DNA of 64,000 bases. It comes from Cyrtodaria siliqua. Taxonomy: Eukaryota > Mollusca > Bivalvia > Adapedonta > Hiatellidae. Below are positions 30,587 to 40,265 of this stretch, piece by piece. The stretch is from contig JAWPHD010001210.1 of NCBI GenBank assembly GCA_037043455.1, positions 62,001 through 126,000 of the forward strand, in the 5' to 3' direction. Positions within the stretch are counted from its first letter, which is position 1, and each line of letters begins with the position of its first letter. Both the position numbers and the translations under genes were made by a program. The notes below the pieces were generated by a model. The model saw only the letters and a program-made list of their open reading frames with translations, did no database searches and had not been told where the DNA came from.

Positions 30587-31094
30587 TTAAAAGAAAAGAG
30601 GAGTGATAAGGGAGTCTGGTCAGGTTACAAAAACACAATTTCTTTTTTTGCCTAACTATAAGTATAATTGTCCCAGCTCATTGGGATACTTTACTTTTTT
30701 GTTTTTTTATTGAGATATTGTGAAATTCTATCACGTAAAACAATGGATACACGATGATACAACATGAAAGTTTCTCTGTGATGGTGACAGTTTACAGCGA
30801 TATTATTAAAGACCGCCCCAGTTAAATTACAAATAATAGGACACTTTAAAGGGACATATGGCAATCTTGAAGATTTTGTCGAACATTAGTATTAGTTTAT
30901 TAGTCCAGTATCAATTTCACTTTAAAACTGCTTGCATATAATTAAATAAAATTTAGATGTGTTATTTGTCTTCGTTATTCTACCACAGGTTTAAATATAT
31001 GATTATTGCAATAATATCAGGAATTAGTAATAATATATAAATTATACAGTTATACTATAATTACAGAAAATAATATACAGGCATTTCATATCTC

Positions 31095-31270
31095 ATCCTT
31101 TCCGTCGATGTGTTCTTGGGAAAGACACTTTCCCTAAGCCTCGTCCTTCGGATGGGGACGTAAACCGGGCGGTCCCGTGTATCCTCAGAGCACGTTATGG
31201 AACAATAGGAATCTATTCGATAATAAGGGTAGGGCACAGTTCCCAGATTCCTATGTATCCTTACCCTCTC
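31095..31270 (+). repeat. SINE-like core fragment
   Basis: CTCGTCCTTCGGATGGGGAC then GTAAACCGGGCGGTCCCG and TTCCCAGATTCCTATG share their order with the SINE at 33.5 kb (CTCGTCC, GGGGACATAAA, TAGGGCGGTTTCCCAGATTC). No tRNA-like head on this copy. Confidence 0.55.
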
Positions 31271-31743
31271 TCTGGGGCAGCTCTAAATAACCTATACTGT
31301 GCTGATGAGCCGTTTAACAACATTCAATCCATATCTCATCCTGTATTGCCTCGAGATGCCAATATATCTGCCCGAGAGCTTATATTTGGGCGAAGGCCGG
31401 GCATGATATGAAAATGTAATATTTCATTCTATGTATGACATAAAAAAATTAACATACTTTAAAATATTTTGTTGATTTTAGCAGAACTGGGAGAATAATG
31501 ATTAAATATTTATTTCTCGGCGGATATAATAGCTGATCTTCCATGAGCGAGTGTGGATTTATTAAAAGAGTTGGCAAAAATATACAATGCGCGGCTTGTC
31601 GAGCATCAAATAATGTTTGCTGAAGAGTTTAAAAAATAATAGATGATTTTGTGAGATTCTATTTTATATCACACAAAACCCATACAAGTTGATGGTAAAA
31701 TGTGTACATTTCTCTGTGATGTCAATTTACCTATATATTAATA

Positions 31744-32053
31744 CCGTATTTCCTCTATTAGAAGCGCCTTCACTAATAGAAGCGCCCCCACCTGTTTTAA
31801 GAAACCGTACCGTCTTCAAAAATGGATTTGATTAAATTAAAAGTTCCTAAAAAACATACACTGTATTTACCGCTAATGGATTTGATTACGGGAGTTTGAC
31901 GGAAATGTGTATCATATAGATGCAGAGTGATAACAGTAATATACTCAGTACATTGTCAGGTTTAGGTTTAGTATTGAAAATTTGTATCATAATAGTAGTG
32001 CCTCTCTTCGCACTTTCCATAGCGCCTGGGAGCTACTGTTAGAGAAAATACGG
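31744..32053. mobile_element. MITE with TA target duplication and paralogous empty site
   Basis: Left end CCGTATTTCCTCTATTAG, right end inverted (TTAGAGAAAATACGG), flanked by TA (31742-31743, 32054-32055); internal GAAGCGCC repeats at both sides. The flanks (TTTCTCTGTGATG... and AAGTTAAATTxCxxxxAAATA) match 30.77-30.84 kb, where the insertion is absent. Size 310 bp; Tc1/mariner-type duplication. Confidence 0.75.
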
Positions 32054-32193
32054 TATATACGACAGGCCAAGTTAAATTTCCTTTAAAAATAACAGGACAC
32101 TCTGTCGATTCATGTGAAATTCCATGCATATATCATATGGCTTATATATTTTTCACCACCACCCTTTTTAACAACTTGTTTTGTTCATTTCAG

Positions 32194-32251
32194 AGACACA
32201 TCATCTGGTTTCCAGATGCCCTTCGTTCTTCAAATACCAATGCAACCCTGA
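32194..32251 (+). CDS. possible terminal exon of a small split gene
   Basis: Acceptor TTTTGTTCATTTCAG at 32179-32193. In phase with the 29372-29444 exon it reads DTSSGFQMPFVLQIPMQP and stops at TGA 32249-32251. A polyadenylation signal AATAAA lies at about 32707-32712. The two-exon phase agreement and poly(A) signal support a transcribed gene, but the 5' end is unresolved and no family is recognised. Confidence 0.4.
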
Positions 32252-33490
32252 AAGACATGGACCTAACCAAAAAAGTGGACTTTAATGTGATCGCAAGATT
32301 CTAAACTCCAGGAAATATATTAATTTAATTAGGCCAAATCAGAAACACGGTTAAGTTTTCTTCGGCCTTATGCGTTACAGTGTATACTTGTTACTGCGTA
32401 TCCCACTTGAGATGTGTTTGCCTGATCATGATGGTGACTTCAATTTGGCAATCCCGAGGACTGAGCAGACATTTTTTTTAAAATGAAAAAATGAACATAA
32501 TTATACCTCACAGAGACTCACTATATAATGTGTAAAGCTGTTACAAAACACCAAATATACAATGTCATACTGCTCACATTCAAAAAAACTTTTGGTGTTT
32601 AATATCATTTTAGGCCATATATGACGATTGATTTTTTTGTTGTAAGTATGAAGTAAATTTCATTATTGTAGTATTTAATAGATGTTAAGTTTATAAATAT
32701 AATATAAATAAAATATTGTATTATTTATTCTTTGGTTCGGAGTTGGATCTATGTAAAAAAAAAAGTTTCCATTTGCGTACAGTCATGTATCTGAAACTGA
32801 AAAACTGCCTTTTGGGAACATAAGGTCATTTTAATCTATTTATTGTTTATTCAAGCTTTTGAAATAGATCTTTTGTAATTAAAGTGACACATGGGCCGAT
32901 GATGGCAATCTTGAAGTGTACATCAAGCACTGAAATTAGCATCTCGAAACGTTTTGCTGTACTTAGCGGTACTCGTCTGATAAAGCAAATATCACTGATC
33001 TAGCCTGGTCAAGTAAAATTCATCGGGTTGAAGAGTGCATAAAACATATCCGCATGACGGATATATTTACATGAGAACTAAACACATGTATTTGTGTCAA
33101 CTGCTTTGGATGGCACACTTATCGATCACTTTTTCCATCGTCCGTCCGTCATGCTTTAACCTGCAACTTAACCTTGGTCATCAATTGAAAAGTATTTTAA
33201 TTATGTTCATGCAACTTCACACACATCTTCATCTTAAGGAATGTTGTTACACATGTGCACTACCTCTGACCTTCATTTTGGCAGTTATGCCCTATTTATC
33301 AGCCTAACCTGCAACCTAACCTTGGAAATAAGCAAACAGCACTGTGAGCAGGCGAAGCAAGTGTTCATGGATGATGGAACACACTTCTAGTTCAAGGTCG
33401 ACTTAGTGACCGCTTTCCACTATAAATTACAGTCTGGAAACTGATATTTCCATGTCTATACTAGTTTGACATATCTAAGCCGTTATATTT
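32252..33490. other. 3' UTR-like then non-coding
   Basis: After the possible terminal exon, AT-rich 3' UTR-like sequence with AATAAA at about 32707. Beyond it, 33.1-33.4 kb holds two CTAACCTGCAACCTAACCTT-like patches of unknown nature. No gene. Confidence 0.35.
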
Positions 33491-33494
33491 GTTT

Positions 33495-33745
33495 TGTCTA
33501 GTGTCAGTGTAGACTAGTGGACAGTGCGGTGCACTTAAAAGCACAGGATCCGGGTTCAAGACTCAACGGTGCCACTGAGTTTCCTCAGTGTGTTTGTCAT
33601 TTCCAATTAGCCTCGTCCATCGTAAGGGGACATAAATCCTCCTATATCGAAGTTATTCTCCGAGCATGTTTAATAAGCAAAAGTAGGAGTAGGGCGGTTT
33701 CCCAGATTCCAATGAGACACCTACCCTAACCAGATCCGCCTTTTT
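33495..33745 (+). repeat. tRNA-derived SINE
   Basis: The head GTGTAGACTAGTGGACAGTG resembles a pol III A box and GGTTCAAGACT (33553-33563) a B box about 35 bp later, followed by the core shared with 31.1 kb and an unstructured tail. The 70-codon frame across it is spurious. Confidence 0.65.
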
Positions 33746-33810
33746 ATTTTGTTTATGGGTGGGGTGAGTGATGGTGGTGGTGACGGGCAGGAGGGGCCGG
33801 TGAGGGATAA

Positions 33811-33844
33811 CCAGTGAAGTAATACTTCACTATTACTTCACTGG
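33811..33844. repeat. perfect 14-bp hairpin flanked by a 10-bp direct repeat
   Basis: Arms CCAGTGAAGTAATA and TATTACTTCACTGG with a 6-base loop CTTCAC. GGGATAACCA is present on both sides (33804-33813 and 33843-33852), overlapping the arm ends. Confidence 0.9.
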
Positions 33845-33852
33845 GATAACCA

Positions 33853-34860
33853 AATAAATTGGACTGCAGCTTTCTTTTGGTATTTAGATTTTAAATATGG
33901 CTGCATATGGTGATGCTCGCCAATAAAAAATAAATAAATAAAACATTAACACACCAGCGGGTGGCCACCATCATTCCAGATTGGCCATCAAAATGCACAC
34001 CGAGAAGTTGAACAGCGGTCAACCTTTTTAAATATAGGCTACAGACTACTTTTGCTACAGACTACTTTTCAGACTTTAGCGTGAGCCCCTTCACCGAATA
34101 TCGAATACGCACCTGTAGACGTTTAATGACTGACAGTGACACTCGTTATATGTTTTGACCGACAGTGCCGAGTCGAACATTTTATCGTTTTAGCGTGTAA
34201 TTTTGATAAAGAAATACCATGATGTTCGTGACATGTAGTACACGTCATATACTATTTAAGCTTAAACAACATATTTGTGGTATCTCCTTGTATTTCATTA
34301 GAAAAGAACACAAGTGTTGCCATTTTTAAACGCATTTTAACAATGGCATCTCTTACGAGTTATTCCCCTCGCTTCGAAATTTTAAAGGGGTGAATCTCGC
34401 AATTTCTCGCGCAGTAAAGCATCTAAAAGTCAATACAGCTGAAGATGACGAAACTTAAAGGGGAACTGAAATTTTAATCATGTAAACTTGTTTCAATCTT
34501 CCAGATTACGCGTTTAAAAAAAAGAAAATGGCGGCCGTTTCACTTTTTTTTTACGTTGACGGAAAATGACGTACTACTTTTTGTTGTCATGTGTTGCTAT
34601 TATAAGTGGACGGCGGAGCTAAAAACCACTCTGCTTCCCACCTGATATAGACGATATCAAAACTGTATCAATGTGGTTAAAATGTACAGACTGTGGGCTT
34701 TTGATGTAATATGTGATAACATATTAATATATACCATCATAAAACGTATATTATCTTGTGTTATAAGTGCATTACATGTCGAAAGCCGATACTACTTGAT
34801 ACACACAATCTTACAACATAACAAAGATACCGAAGCAAGTCAACACCTTATGAGAAAAAA
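33853..34860. other. no recognised gene
   Basis: Mixed AT-rich sequence with a few ATGGCGGC patches. The 71-codon frame at 34673-34888 runs into repeat sequence. Confidence 0.35.
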
Positions 34861-35243
34861 TCGTTTTTTAAAATTGTTCTGTTTTTAATAACGGCGGCCA
34901 TATTTGGCGACGGATCGAAACGATTTATGAAAATATGACAGACGACCAGGCATGGATGCTTCCATTGAAGTTTCGTCAAATTCTATCTAGCAGTTCAGGA
35001 GAAGAAATCGTTTAAAGATGTTTCTATAATTAGTAACTGTGGCCAAATGTGTTCACGGCTCGGGATGAATCTGCTAGAGGAACATGTATGGATGTTTTTT
35101 GCGAAGTTTTTTCTAATTCTACCCAGCAGTTTCAAAAGAGATGTTGTTTGAAGCAAAAGTTAACGGACAACGGAAGAACGACGGAAGACGGAAAACTCGC
35201 CATCCCATAAGCACTGCTGGTCTTCGACCAGTAGAGCTATAAA
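34861..35243 (-). repeat. AGCTCTACTGGTC-headed dispersed repeat, minus orientation
   Basis: Read on the minus strand it starts TATAGCTCTACTGGTCGAAG with a hairpin (GCTGGTCTTCGACCAGTAG), then a CGTCTTCCGTCG tract and two related units (positions about 35010-35150 and 34900-34990). Same architecture as 4.0 and 36.3 kb. Confidence 0.7.
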
Positions 35244-35582
35244 CGTACATCGATTACAACACTAGTACTATGCCCTACTTTTACTATCAAATAGATTACT
35301 AAGGTTCTCGGAAGATAAAATCCGATACATCGAACCGCAAGGTTTACGCCCCCATATGGCGGACACGCTTAAGGGATTTGCTGAAGCACACACGTCTGAG
35401 TTTAATTATATTTGTATTGACATCCATTAATCTTACATATTGTCATAGTCCCTTTAAATACAAATGTGTGCAAAGGCCTTAATAACAGAATCTGCTGAAC
35501 GTTTATGCATCTGTTAAATGTATAATTTAATAATCTTACACACATATATAGGTGTACACCACAATTGTCTCTTGCGCAAACA

Positions 35583-35712
35583 TTACATGACGTAGCAAAA
35601 TAGGTCAAATCTCTTTGGTTCATCGATTAGGTAGCAGGTGGCGATGACGCTGTAGTCGTAGATGAGGTTTTTGTCGCAGGTGTTTCCAACGGCGAGACTT
35701 TTCCACCACTTC
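35583..35712 (-). CDS. probable host terminal coding exon, family unknown
   Basis: On the minus strand an acceptor (TTTAAATTTTGTAG ending at 35713) precedes an open frame: first base completes a codon, then KWWKSLAVGNTCDKNLIYDY and SVIATCYLIDEPKRFDLFCY to TAA at 35585-35583. Of the first 31 codons, 20 end in C, in clear contrast to the AT-rich neighbourhood and similar to the IFI44-like exon; this argues for real coding sequence. An alternative frame is Ser/Thr/Pro-rich (TSSTTTASSPPAT) but has far fewer C-ending codons. Two Cys and two adjacent Trp suggest a folded extracellular or secreted domain; I do not recognise it. No upstream exon was identified. Confidence 0.5.
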
Positions 35713-36340
35713 CTACAAAATTTAAAAACTTAACAAATTGAATATATGCACACAACTGAACAGAAAACTTAAGTAATCTATATACGGTATTTCTGGTTAT
35801 GTAAACATGTTTTCATATTTACACTGGTGGTCGCAATCAATGTAAAGGCCATTTTGTAAAGCAAGAATGCATGGCTTAAAATTGTAAATTATTTAGGTCC
35901 CACATTTGTTCGCTTGTGGCCTAAATGAAGCGTCACCATTTTGATTATTTTAAAATAATTATTTAGATTAATTATATGATTTTATTTTGACGATTAAGCG
36001 TACTCGTACTTACATTTGGTGTTTTATAATTTGAGGGTTCCACGCAAAACTGTTGTATCGTATTCTTTATTCATAAGTAGTTACAACAGTGTTGCGTTAA
36101 ACCATCGAATTGTTTACAGACACTATGTCAAACTGTATGTCAATGACATTATATGAAAGAGTAATGCAAGGTATATGTTTAGGATAATGTTGAATTAGTG
36201 TTTTGGGTGTCAATGCATACTTTTCAAGTCATAAGGAAATGAATGACATTATCAGGAATGTAAAGCTCTGAACACAATCTAATCTACAGTGTTGTTCGTC
36301 TAACAATGACACTGTCAATATGTTGGTGTACATAAACTGT
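35713..36340. other. no recognised feature
   Basis: AT-rich, presumably intron upstream (minus sense) of the exon at 35.6-35.7 kb; no second exon seen. Confidence 0.3.
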
Positions 36341-36343
36341 CAA

Positions 36344-37275
36344 TTATAGCTCTACTGATCAGAGATCAGCAGAGCTTATGCCGTGGTGCGGCGTCCGTTG
36401 TCCGTCCGTCTGTCCGTCTGTCCGTAAACTTTTATTTGTAGCGAGAACTCCTCTGAAACTACTGGATGGATATTCATGAAACTTTACAGAAATGTTGCCC
36501 ATAAAGTCTAGTTGATCCTAGCAAAAATTCATGTTGATGTGAAATCCAAGATGGCCACCAAACCTAAAAATAGAGTTTTAAAATACAAGTTTGTAGCGAC
36601 TACTTCTTGAAAACTATAAGTGATATTGATATGGGACTTTTTCTAAAATGATCAGCATGACATGATGTTGATCCTTGTGGAAAATATTTTGATTCGACTT
36701 TAAACATGGCTGCCAGTGGCCATCTTTGGTTACATAGAGTTATATAGTAAAAACTTGTAGCGACTACTCCTCTGAAACTACTTGACGGATGTTCATGAAA
36801 CTTCACAGGAATGTTGCTCTTGATGTCTAGTTGATCCTAGAAAAATTTCAGGTCGGCCGAAAATTCAAGATGGCCGCCACAGCTAAAAATAGATTTAAAA
36901 TAAATAAGTTTGTAGCGACTACTTCTTCAAAACTATAAGAGATATTGATATGGGACTTTTTCTAAAATGATCAGTATGACATGATGTTGGTCCTTGTCGA
37001 AAATCGTTTTGATTTGACGTTAAACATGGCTGCCAGCGGCCATCTTTGTTTACATAGAGTTATATAATGAAAACTTGTAGCGACTACTCCTCTGAAACTA
37101 CTTGACGGATTTTCATGAAACTTCAAAGGAATGTTGCTCTTAATGTTTAATTGATCCTAGCAAAATTTCAGGTCGGCCGAAAATTGATGATGGCCGCAAC
37201 GGTTAAAAATAGATTTTCAAAAAACAAGTCTGTAGCGACAACTTCCTAAGATCAAAATCAATCAGTAGAGCTTGA
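36344..37275 (+). repeat. dispersed repeat with dimeric 155/164-bp tandem units
   Basis: Head TATAGCTCTACTGATCAGAG (hairpin with GATCAGCAGAGC), then GTCCGTCCGTCTGTCCGTCT, then units starting GTAGCGA at 36438, 36593, 36757, 36912, 37077 and 37232. Spacings alternate 155, 164, 155, 165, 155, and odd units (CTCCTCTGAAACTACT) differ from even ones (CTTCTTxAAAACTATA), so the true unit is a ~320-bp dimer. It ends ATCAGTAGAGCTTGAAGG. Confidence 0.85.
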
Positions 37276-37554
37276 AGGTCATTGACCTCTTGTTAAATTC
37301 ACTATTTAGAGTAAGAACATAGTTCTCGATCGGTTCATGATAATAATATAGAAATGCTCAAGATTATAAGGGAATACATTTCTGTTACATGATGTTAAAC
37401 TTACCCAAATGAAACACGAGCCCATACGGGTTAAGATATCACTATATTTTACGTTAACGAGGTTTAAGTTACTTGGCAGTAGTGCTTTGACTACGTATTT
37501 AAGTGCAATATAGAAAAAGGCTCTCATTGTAAACCATAGATGCAAGTAAGGTAT

Positions 37555-37872
37555 ACAAAGAAATATAAAAAGATCGGACAGGGAAAGTAGTATTCAAGGA
37601 GGACAGTCAACCACAAAACACAGAAACAGACACGCAAACAGACAAACAAGAAGGCAAAATTAATAATAAATGCAAACGACACCACAAACACAAATGTGTT
37701 GACAATAGGGCTACCGCCTTGGAACGGTCAGTGGCAAAGTAGGCCATTGGGGGTTTAGACCGGTTCTAGGGTGCACCAAACCTCACACTTACCCTACTGT
37801 CATCTCATTAAAACAGGACAGTGTAAATAAAGAAATCCCCACCATGATCTAATCTCTAACCAACAAGACATG
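37555..37872 (-). repeat. Penelope-like 3' tail fragment, nearly full length
   Basis: Reverse complement runs TTGTTGGTTAGAGATTAGAT through GGTGCACCCTAGAACCGGTC and TGACCGTTCCAAGGCGGTAG to the 3' end at TTTTATATTTCTTTG. The longest isolated copy, starting a few bases further 5' than the insert in copy A and directly abutting the polymerase fragment. Confidence 0.8.
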
Positions 37873-37884
37873 AAACAAAAAGGT

Positions 37885-38975
37885 GAATTTATTTTTTACT
37901 AACCTATCAAGTGATTGAGACATAAATTGAAAACTATCAATGAACACCAAATATTTTCCTAACATAAAAGCCATATACTTTTCCATGTTATTTTGTATAA
38001 TATTTCCTTCTTTTTTAAACTTTAAATGTGCTGCATTATAAAATGTGAATCATAACCTCTTAAGTTATGAAATACAACGGGTACCTTTCTAGTCAATCTG
38101 AAATTAAGATTACATTTATCATGCGAACTTCCTCTAAACGTTCCAGTTATGTGACAATGATCTCTAACTAACCTGTCTCCCCCTCCCTTTTCATATTTTT
38201 TATTGCAAATATGACATGTTTAGATGCTCTAAATTCTTATTCTTGTAATTCTGTCATTGTTAAATCTTTTTTAAAATGCTGCGACATAGTTTTCATGCAA
38301 TATTTTTTTCTTCTTCTATCATTTTTTCTATAAACTTATACACACCGTTTGGTCCTCTGTATGTCACAACTGGTTTAGAATATGTATCATCATAACAACA
38401 AACAACTTTATACCCGTAACCACATTCAGTATGATTTTGATATGCTTCTGTGTATGGTTTTTAGGATTACCAAGAGCCAAAGAAATGTCTTCCGTTATTG
38501 CTTCAAAGTCAGCATATATGACAAACGGAACCATTCATTGCTTGTCACAGTTTTTAAACTTAAGCTTCTCGTTTTCTTCTGGAATTTTTATTGCTTGTTT
38601 ACCGTTAAGGGCAAGACAAAAAGGCTCATGCTTTTTTATCACCCTTTCCGTTTTAAAACACTATAAACACATTTACAAAACCATTTTCATTCCTTATGCA
38701 TGTTTTGATTATAAATCAACCGGTTAAAATCCTTTATCCACAGATAATGATTTTTGTCTTCTTTAGTAACTAAAAGCATGTCACATGTCTCTTCTGCTTT
38801 ATTTTTTGATATGTACAAAGGATACGTTTGCTCATTTTCATTATTTTGTTTTTCTCTATTTTTGGAATTTGCTTTGTGGTCACAGGAAATGTAATTCCCT
38901 TGTAAATTAGATCTCCAATATACTTTTTATAATTTGATCCCAACAAATATGTTTAGGCCTCCTAAAAAAATGGCA
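37885..38975 (-). pseudogene. Polinton family-B DNA polymerase, N-terminal/exonuclease region fragment
   Basis: Not visible as a long frame because it is heavily shifted, but the minus strand reads in order: GITFPVTTKQIPKIEKN (about 38920), YPLYISKNKAEETCDMLLVT and KDFNRLIYNQ (about 38815-38720), GKQAIKIPEENEKLKFKN (about 38600), VPFVIYADFEAITEDI (about 38535, the DFE exonuclease I motif), ECGYGYKVVCCYDDTYSKPV (about 38425), then HVICNKKYEKGGGDRLVRDH with CHITGTFRGSSHDKCNLNF (about 38200-38120, Cys/His cluster), PVVFHNLRGYDSHFIM (about 38075; exonuclease II region) and MEKYMAFMLGKYLVFIDSFQ (about 37990). This is the exonuclease half of a Polinton polymerase; it ends where the Penelope-like tail begins. 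Several shifts and stops: dead. Confidence 0.85.
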
Positions 38976-39474
38976 CACATTTGTTTTGTTGCTTGTCAAT
39001 ACCTTTTTGAAAACCTTACGCACCCCGCCTCCCCTCCCCATCCCCACTGCTCCAACCGCTAACCTGAAATCCTGGATCCGCTCCTGTTTACGATTTGAAA
39101 ACATTATCTACGACATTGCCAGATGTACATTTTACTTAAGGCATAACATAGCCGTTTAATGACTTTTTTTTATTACATACCTGTTAGAAATAAAACTCAA
39201 TAGATGTACAAGATTATTTATTTAATTATTTTAGCGCTCCCTCAAAGGCTATTTTGTTTACGTCTGACCGCGTGTTAAAAAGTCTTTCTCTGAGGTCAAT
39301 CCTATTCATGATGTCATATATGTTGCAAACAAACGTTACGCTTTTCCGAGTTATTGCTGCACGTCAAAACGCTGTTCCAATAACCGGTTATTGTGCACGC
39401 TTCCGGTTTAGAGCTCCGGTTACACTTTTTCCTCCTATATAAATGTGTTACTATTTATAGTAAGGTATGTAATA
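38976..39474. other. repeat patch and non-coding DNA
   Basis: 39010-39080 is a GC-rich patch whose reverse complement reads GAGCGGATCCAGGATTTCAG, a commonly dispersed sequence. 39.24-39.45 kb is moderately GC-rich with no supported frame. Confidence 0.35.
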
Positions 39475-40265
39475 AATACATATATTGAACCAAAGACATA
39501 AACATGTAAAGATTTACACTCTGAAAGCTATGTCTTACATACCGGTTCTACTAAACTAATGACTTCTTTATAGTAGTTTGCGCGAATTAAGAGTACACAT
39601 ATGTATTAAAAACACCTAAAAATGAACCAATTAAAAGTAAAATGCCATTATTTGGCAATGAGTTGAAAATTCAGTGGTCTCCCTTGCGATATTATTTCAT
39701 AGATTTATTCAATATGCGATGTGTAAACAACGCTAAAATAGACTTTTACTAACGTGATTTAATGAATGTATGCCTCATTCTTCATACATAATGCAGTTTA
39801 TTTAGAACTACATCTGAAGTGATTATATGAAAAGTGTACATCTACAAGTCATAAGCGTGAGGCTGACTGGTCTTGTCTCAAAGTGATCTCGTGCTCCCAA
39901 GAAACACAAGCAACAATAATATGTCTTTGTAAAAATGATGCACTAACGGAATTTCATTAGAGAACTATAAATATATTGATGTACATATCTAATAAACACC
40001 ACAGCCTATTACACAACTAGCGGTGGTTAAGAAAAGTATCTAAGTCACGTTTTAATCACTAGTTTTATTTACTATAACAACGTTGACATAAAATACTCAC
40101 TGCTAAACAGATTTTCATCACGCCCATGTTCTTAAATTATTAAGTATGGGAAAGTGCTTTTGTAAGAATTCGAGAAATCCTTAACATACCATCACATTTT
40201 TTCTGCTCTGATCCTCTTGGTTCATTTGTCACTGCCCTGTCAATGATGTCTACGGGAATCCCATC
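39475..40265. repeat. array edge: partial, diverged monomer plus a 190-bp tandem duplicate
   Basis: 39475-40075 matches the second half of a short monomer but lacks its final ~300 bp; 40076-40265 and 40266-40463 are a direct duplication of the monomer start. Edge copies are the most diverged, as expected for the border of a homogenised array. Confidence 0.75.
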
